A DNA stretch of 10,428 bases from SLJK01 sp964567295 (GTDB lineage Bacteria > Bacillota > Dethiobacteria > DTU022 > UBA8154): assembly GCA_964567295.1 (NCBI GenBank), contig CAZMLU010000055.1, positions 1 to 10,428 on the forward strand, given 5' to 3'. Numbering within the stretch: the first letter of the stretch is position 1; each line of letters opens with the position of its first letter. The position numbers were made by a program, and so were the translations under genes. Below, piece after piece: positions 6,170 through 10,428 of this stretch. The notes under the pieces were generated by a model. The model was not told where the DNA came from, made no database searches, and saw only the letters and a list, made by a program, of their open reading frames with translations.

Positions 6170-6198
6170 TTGACAGAAACCAAAAAACAGTATATGTT
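6170..6198 (+). promoter_or_regulatory. Putative promoter of the feo operon
   Basis: TTGACA (6170-6175) is a perfect -35; TATGTT (6193-6198) follows after 17 bases and shares four of six positions with TATAAT. It lies right after the feoB relic and upstream of the Fur box at 6212-6232. Confidence 0.6.
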
Positions 6199-6211
6199 TA
6201 AGAACATAAAA

Positions 6212-6232
6212 TGATAATAACTCTCATTCTCA
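6212..6232. promoter_or_regulatory. Fur box of the feo operon
   Basis: The 21-base site begins TGATAATAACTC and ends CATTCTCA. Read on the minus strand it agrees with the extended 21-base Fur consensus (two overlapping 7-1-7 repeats) at 17 of 21 positions. It starts 14 bases after the -10, covering the early transcribed region, and 28 bases before the first gene's start codon. Fur repression in iron-replete cells is the straightforward reading. Confidence 0.7.
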
Positions 6233-6259
6233 TAATTTACCATAAGGAGGAAAGCGCGG

Positions 6260-7339
6260 ATGAAAGTTAAACAACCCCTTCTGTGGGTTGCAGGCATTTT
6301 TGCTATTGTCTTCTTTGTTATCTTCCTGGGCTGGGAAGAAATTACCCTGGCCCTGCACCGCGCTGACTCCCAAACCATGGCCGGCCTGGCCTTACTGCAG
6401 GTAGCAACCCTTGGAATGACAGCTTACCAATGGCATTTCTTGCTGCGCAAGATGGGGCAGCAGCTGCCTTTTTTCCGCGTGTTTGGTATTTACCTCGCCG
6501 GGGGCTTTGTTGAAAGTGTTACGCCTTCTGTCAAGCTGGGTGGCGAGGCAGCCAAACTTTACCTTTTCCGCCGCACCACTTCCCTTTCTCACAGGCAGTT
6601 GGCAGGTGCTTTCCTGGCCCACAAGTATATATCGCTTTTTCCTTTCGTCATTCTCTGTGCGCCCTTTATCACCATCGCTGCTTTACGCAGGGAAATCCCA
6701 GTATTAGCATACCTTTCCTTCGCTGCTTTGGGAGTCTTTTTTGGCCTGATTTTTTGGATGCTGCACAGAAGGCCCCAAGATGATTTGTCCGAGAACAAGC
6801 CCCAGGAAAAGGCACAGAATTTAGACGGCAATTTATCATTATTCAGGTCAAATAAAATTCTTTCCCTCGCCGCCGGCAAGTTAAATAAACTTATTTCTTT
6901 TTTAAATGATGCGGCACGGCACTCCCGCTTACTAACTATTTCAGCTGAACGGGGAGGGCTGCTGTTTATTTCGTTCCTGGTTTGGGGGCTTTATCCGCTT
7001 AAAGTATACCTGGTAACTTCCATGCTGGGCTATGAAGTTGCTTTTGGAACGGTAGCACTGGCTACATATACCGCCTACCTGGTCAGCATGCTGCCCCTAT
7101 TCCCGGGAGGGCTGGGCACCTTTGAAGGGACTATGGCCCTGATGCTTTCTTTGGGTGGTATCAGCCCGGCCGAAGGCCTTGCCGCGGCCCTTTTAACAAG
7201 GAGTATTACTTACTGGTTCCCCCTCTTCCTCTCGGCAGGTGTAACAGCAGGCTTGCTTTGGAAAAGCTCTTCTGAAGACGACGAGGCCGCTTTGGTTATC
7301 CCGCCGGGGAAACTGCTGCGGGGCCTGATGAGCAAATAG
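6260..7339 (+). CDS. Membrane protein of the lysylphosphatidylglycerol synthase TM (MprF flippase-like) family
   Basis: An integral membrane protein of 359 residues with about eight hydrophobic segments and a polar loop around 170-225. It has the hallmark motifs of the LPG_synthase_TM/UPF0104 family: ESVTPSVKLGGEAAKLYLFRR (in two parts, 85-95 and 96-105) and PLFPGGLGTFEG (279-290). Relatives include the flippase half of MprF and glycolipid or hopanoid-linked proteins; there is no attached aminoacyltransferase domain here. It is the first gene of the Fur-controlled operon, with AAGGAGG (6245-6251) 8 bases before the ATG, and feoA begins 38 bases after its stop. A role tied to iron limitation, such as modifying the envelope or moving a lipid, follows only from this position. 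The biochemical function is unknown. Confidence 0.75.
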   Translation: MKVKQPLLWVAGIFAIVFFVIFLGWEEITLALHRADSQTMAGLALLQVATLGMTAYQWHFLLRKMGQQLPFFRVFGIYLAGGFVESVTPSVKLGGEAAKLYLFRRTTSLSHRQLAGAFLAHKYISLFPFVILCAPFITIAALRREIPVLAYLSFAALGVFFGLIFWMLHRRPQDDLSENKPQEKAQNLDGNLSLFRSNKILSLAAGKLNKLISFLNDAARHSRLLTISAERGGLLFISFLVWGLYPLKVYLVTSMLGYEVAFGTVALATYTAYLVSMLPLFPGGLGTFEGTMALMLSLGGISPAEGLAAALLTRSITYWFPLFLSAGVTAGLLWKSSSEDDEAALVIPPGKLLRGLMSK

Positions 7340-7377
7340 GGGATGCTTCTATTATATAAGAGTAAAGGAGAGGAAAC

Positions 7378-7722
7378 ATGCTACGCTCTTTTGTAAAAGA
7401 AAAAAAACATGATAATATCGAATGCGAGCCCGAATGCTGGACCGAATGCTGGACCGGAAAAGGGCGCTGCAAAGAAGTATCGCTCGATATGCTACAAAAA
7501 GGAGAAGAAGCAGTGATCGCTTCTGTGCCTGAAATGTCTCTTTTGCCCCCCCTGGGCTTCAGGCCGGGCAAAAAGGTATGCATACAGGCCAAAGGCTGCT
7601 TTGGGGGACCGATATTTGCCGAAATAGAAAAAAGAAGCGTTGCGCTTGGACGTAGGCTGGCCGAGGAAGTAAAAGTTGTTCTGCCTGAAGCAGAGGAAGG
7701 CGAACATGGAAAAACGGCTTAG
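7378..7722 (+). CDS. feoA: FeoA-domain protein with a Cys-rich N-terminus
   Basis: A 114-residue cytoplasmic accessory protein for ferrous iron uptake. Residues about 35-101 form the SH3-like FeoA domain: SLDMLQKGEEAVIASV, LGFRPGKKV, a Gly-Gly-Pro turn, and SVALGRRLAEEVKV at the end. The family normally has about 75-80 residues; the extra 33 at the N-terminus contain Cys16, Cys20, Cys24 and Cys31 in a C-x3-C-x3-C-x6-C pattern that could bind iron, zinc or an Fe-S cluster (inference). Two of these cysteines lie in a direct tandem duplication of GAATGCTGGACC (7432-7455). AAAGGAGAGG lies just before the ATG. The 3' end overlaps feoB by 17 bases, so the pair is probably translated together. Confidence 0.82.
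   Translation: MLRSFVKEKKHDNIECEPECWTECWTGKGRCKEVSLDMLQKGEEAVIASVPEMSLLPPLGFRPGKKVCIQAKGCFGGPIFAEIEKRSVALGRRLAEEVKVVLPEAEEGEHGKTA
7432..7455 (+). repeat. 12-bp tandem duplication in feoA
   Basis: GAATGCTGGACC occurs twice in direct succession, encoding Glu-Cys-Trp-Thr twice (residues 19-26). It creates one of the N-terminal cysteines and keeps the frame. Confidence 0.9.
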
Positions 7723-9532
7723 GCCAGCCATTCTCCTGATGGGGCCTCCCAACGTTGGTAAAAGCGTCCTTTTTAACCGGCTGACCGGAATGAATGTCAG
7801 TTGTGCCAATTACTCCGGCACGACCGTAGAAGTAGCAGCCGGAAATATATCGCTGAACGGCAGCGAGGCCATTCTTTTTGATGTTCCCGGCACCTACACC
7901 CTTAATGCAACGAATGAAGCAGAACAGGTCGCCGTTGAAATGCTGAAGGGAAGTTCTGGTCTTCCATGCGCTCAGAGCACCCACTGCGGCGGTCAAACCT
8001 TAGCAATCGAGGATATGGCTTCCGATAATACTCCTGCAGCGGTATTATGCGTACTGGATGCAAGCAACCTGGAAAGCAGCCTTTTTTTGTTGCTCCAGGT
8101 CATGCAATACAATCTACCGGTGCTGGCTATCCTGAACAGGACTGACCTTGCTTCAGAAAAGGGAGAAACGATAGATACCGCTTACCTGTCCCGTGAACTG
8201 GGCCTTCCTCTCCTACCAACCGTAGCAATTACCGGCGAGGGTTTTGGAAATATAAAGACTGCTATTTTAGATGTTCTCGACTCCGGAGTTAAAGAAAGCT
8301 ATAACCAACTGGCAAGACCTGCCATAGAACCCCACGAAGATGACTTATGGGCAAGGGCGGAAGAGCTTGCCCGGAAAGCTACGGCCAAAGATCACACAGG
8401 TGGACAAAAAGCACAGAGACGACACAAATGGGGGTTGCTGCTGCTGCAGCCCTGGCCTGGCATTCCCCTTGCCGCCGTTATCCTGGCCACCGCTTTCGGG
8501 GTCGTGGTGGGACTCGGCATGGGCCTGCGCCAGTTTATACTGCTGCCTTTGTTTCGTGACCTGATTATCCCTGCCATTTCGCATGGAGTGGGAATTATAA
8601 CATCTCCGGGACTTTTTCAAAACATCCTTATCGGTGAATACGGTTTCCTGGTCAAGGGACTGGAGTGGCCCTTCGCCCTGGTGCTGCCTTATGTCATCTC
8701 TTTCTATTTTGCGCTCAGCCTTTTAGAAGACAGCGGTTACATGCCCCGCCTGGGGGGCCTCCTGGACGGCCTACTGAACAAGGTTGGGCTGCGCGGTTCG
8801 GGTATCATTCCCCTCATCCTGGGTTACGGATGCGGCATACCGGCCATAATGGCCACCCGCGCCCTGGACTCAAACAAGGAACGTCTGGTAGTTTCCACCA
8901 TGGTCTGCCTGGCTATTCCCTGCGTCTCACAGTCGGGAGCAATCATCTCCCTTCTGGCCGAAATATCCATAGCGGTAGTTATTGCCCTTTTTTTGCTTTC
9001 TTTTGCCGTCCTGGCAGCAGCCGGCTTGCTGATGGAAGTCATTATCAAAGGACCTCGTCAGCACACCCTCATGGAGGTCCCGGAGTTGCTCCCGCCAAGG
9101 TTTGACGTTGTTGGTAAAAAGGTATGGATGAGGATTAAAAATTATGTAACCGACGGTGTCCTGCCCATGATTGGTGCCGTAGCGCTGGCTGCACTCCTTT
9201 ATGAAAGCGGGGCCATGGCTGCGCTGGGGCGCCTCCTCAGCCCGCTGGTTATACAGTGGCTGAGGCTGCCCCAGGATGCCGCCGTGCCGCTCGTGTTGGG
9301 CATTTTGCGCCGCGAACTGGCCGTCCTGCCGCTGATGGAAATGGACCTGACAGCCCTGCAGCTTTTTGTGGGCGCTGCGGTGGGGTTATTTTACGTGCCC
9401 TGCATTGCCATTGTCGCCACTATGGCCAGGGAATTCAGCCTCAAGGTTGCCCTGGCCATGCTTCTGCTAACCAGTTCTATCGCCTTCCTGGCCGGCGGGA
9501 TCATTTCCCGGGCAGGAGCGCTGCTTTTTTAA
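7706..9532 (+). CDS. feoB: Ferrous iron transport protein FeoB (divergent)
   Basis: GTP-dependent Fe2+ permease of the inner membrane, 608 residues from ATG 7706. G domain: G1 GPPNVGKS (13-20), switch region YSGTTVE (36-42), G3 DVPGTY (59-64), G4 NRTD (144-147), G5 region PTVAITGEG (171-179). Membrane part: LEDSGYMPR (340-348), first gate GYGCGIPAIMATR (373-385, usually GFGCNVPAIMATR), second gate LGILRRELAV (531-540) and YVPCIA (563-568). Three features are odd. An extra stretch of about 27 residues (about 82-108) with Cys88, His93 and Cys94 lies between G3 and G4. The usual SCSARLPVY segment reads PCVSQSGAIIS. The protein is shorter than most (about 650-770). The G4 and G1 motifs are intact, so it should bind GTP. 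A longer frame from TTG 7676 is less likely because GAGGAAGG (7693-7700) is 5 bases before 7706. It is the last complete gene of the Fur-controlled operon. Confidence 0.88.
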   Translation: MEKRLRPAILLMGPPNVGKSVLFNRLTGMNVSCANYSGTTVEVAAGNISLNGSEAILFDVPGTYTLNATNEAEQVAVEMLKGSSGLPCAQSTHCGGQTLAIEDMASDNTPAAVLCVLDASNLESSLFLLLQVMQYNLPVLAILNRTDLASEKGETIDTAYLSRELGLPLLPTVAITGEGFGNIKTAILDVLDSGVKESYNQLARPAIEPHEDDLWARAEELARKATAKDHTGGQKAQRRHKWGLLLLQPWPGIPLAAVILATAFGVVVGLGMGLRQFILLPLFRDLIIPAISHGVGIITSPGLFQNILIGEYGFLVKGLEWPFALVLPYVISFYFALSLLEDSGYMPRLGGLLDGLLNKVGLRGSGIIPLILGYGCGIPAIMATRALDSNKERLVVSTMVCLAIPCVSQSGAIISLLAEISIAVVIALFLLSFAVLAAAGLLMEVIIKGPRQHTLMEVPELLPPRFDVVGKKVWMRIKNYVTDGVLPMIGAVALAALLYESGAMAALGRLLSPLVIQWLRLPQDAAVPLVLGILRRELAVLPLMEMDLTALQLFVGAAVGLFYVPCIAIVATMAREFSLKVALAMLLLTSSIAFLAGGIISRAGALLF

Positions 9533-9601
9533 CTATTTTAAAAAGTTACCTGGAGGGATAAAAAGTGACATACCGTCTTCTTGGTGGGTTACTGCTTTTT
9601 G
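9533..9601 (+). other. Short stretch after feoB with a ribosome site and a start but no intact gene
   Basis: GGAGGG (9552-9557) lies 7 bases before GTG 9565, which opens with a hydrophobic run MTYRLLGGLLLFVNFL, like the first helix of a small membrane protein. After about 12-16 codons the frame enters DNA that encodes the HD-GYP protein on the other strand and loses protein character. It may be the stump of a third feo-operon gene cut off by rearrangement, or chance. There is no clear terminator for the feo operon. Confidence 0.3.
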
Positions 9602-10428
9602 TCAACTTTCTGCGTCCAGGATGGAGAGCAGGGCTTTTACCAGGTCGGTGTCGAACTGGGTGCCGGAGCCTCTTTTCAGTTCGGCAACAATTTCGGCCTC
9701 GGATAGCGCTGCTTTATAAGGTCTGCCGCTACTCATTACTTCGTAGGCATCAGCGATTGCTGCAATCCGCGCCAGCAGGGGCACTTCTTCTCCCTTTAGT
9801 CCCTTCGGGTAACCCGAGCCGTCCCAGCGTTCGTGGTGTGCCAGGATTTCATCGGCCACGAAGGCAAACTCTTCCGTGGCCCGTGCAATGCGGGACCCTG
9901 ATTCGGGGTGTTTTTTGACAGTTTCCCATTCTTCTGCTGTTAAAGGCCCTTTTTTATTTAATATCTCCCCAGGAATATTTATTTCCCCTATATCGTGCAG
10001 TGAGATCAGCATTTCTAACCTATTAAACTCTGCTTGGGAAAGCCCTATTTTTTTGCCGATCTCTTGAGCCACATCCTGCATCCCCGAGTAATGAGCTTCT
10101 GTCTCAAAGCTTTTTGCTTCTAAATTTTTGAGCAGTGTATTTAGCATAGCACTATTTATGCTTTGTCTTTCTGTAAGTTTTTGTTTATACATATTTTCTT
10201 CAGCTTTTGTTAGTATTTTTGCCAGATCCTCGTTCGTGTTGTTCTTGATTGCAGTACCTAACGCCATGGAGAGGGGTATGTCTTCGACATAAGCTGTTTT
10301 GCATTTCTCATCTATTCTCTGGCATATAGCTTTTGCATCTTCTTCTGTGGTTTGCGGCAGGAAAATAACAAATTCATCTCCCCCCCAGCGGGCAATGATA
10401 TCTTCACTGCGGCAGGAGTTGTTTAAGA
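9602..10428 (-). CDS. GGDEF plus HD-GYP cyclic-di-GMP protein, N-terminus beyond the window
   Basis: The frame is open to the right edge of the window; the ATG at 10267 is internal. Reading in from the edge, the C-terminal part of a GGDEF domain appears first: RSED (10411-10400), five residues, then an intact GGDEF (10384-10370) followed by VIFLPQT. RxxD at this spacing is the inhibitory c-di-GMP site of active diguanylate cyclases. The domain ends LSMALGTAIKNN and AEENMYKQK. An HD-GYP phosphodiesterase domain follows: SLHDIGEINIP (His-Asp at 9997-9992; the usual following Lys is Glu), HHERWDGSGYPKG and IADAYEVMSSGRPYK. The protein could both make and break c-di-GMP; its sensory input lies outside the window. 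It converges on the feo operon with only 69 bases between stop codons and shows no functional link to it. Confidence 0.88.
   Translation of the reverse strand, partial: LNNSCRSEDIIARWGGDEFVIFLPQTTEEDAKAICQRIDEKCKTAYVEDIPLSMALGTAIKNNTNEDLAKILTKAEENMYKQKLTERQSINSAMLNTLLKNLEAKSFETEAHYSGMQDVAQEIGKKIGLSQAEFNRLEMLISLHDIGEINIPGEILNKKGPLTAEEWETVKKHPESGSRIARATEEFAFVADEILAHHERWDGSGYPKGLKGEEVPLLARIAAIADAYEVMSSGRPYKAALSEAEIVAELKRGSGTQFDTDLVKALLSILDAES

Noticed and set aside
9565..9918. 117-codon plus-strand ORF after feoB taken as a complete gene
   Set aside because: Most of it is antisense to the clear HD-GYP domain; only the first dozen or so codons could be real.

Overview
This window looks like part of a draft chromosome from an anaerobic, spore-former-type Firmicute (Peptococcaceae / Desulfotomaculum-like). 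This is inferred from GTG and TTG starts behind strong AGGAGG-type ribosome sites, the ECF metal transporter layout and the mosaic base composition. The arsenite/bile-acid-type transporter at the left and the stretch around 4190-5110 are visibly more AT-rich than the cobalt/nickel and iron operons. A run of exactly 100 N (1402-1501) is a scaffold gap inside a coding hexanucleotide repeat.

Layout. (1) 2-1126: the tail of an unrecognised ORF, then an ACR3/bile-acid:sodium symporter superfamily permease. A near-perfect 25-bp palindrome sits across the end of the first ORF. (2) 1143-4145: a promoter with a 13-bp palindrome, then a tightly overlapping Co/Ni ECF transporter operon: cbiM (interrupted by the gap), cbiQ, cbiO and a membrane-anchored NikL/CbiL-like accessory protein. 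(3) 4192-4742 (minus): an extended-SDR (NAD-dependent epimerase) gene that has lost its middle, followed by about 350 bp with no recognisable gene. (4) 5116-6150: a Fur-box-controlled gene for a small nicotianamine-synthase-like methyltransferase, followed at once by a collapsed feoB relic. (5) 6170-9532: a second promoter with a Fur box driving an LPG-synthase-like membrane protein, a Cys-rich FeoA and a divergent FeoB. (6) 9602-10428 (minus): a GGDEF plus HD-GYP cyclic-di-GMP protein running off the right edge.

The common theme is transition-metal homeostasis: metalloid-type permease, Co2+/Ni2+ uptake, and two adjacent Fur-type iron modules. The most interesting part is the iron region. A nicotianamine-synthase-like enzyme sits between two Fur-like sites beside a dead feoB, next to a complete Fur-controlled operon that pairs ferrous iron uptake with a membrane protein of unknown role. 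All family assignments come from reading motifs by eye, without database searches.
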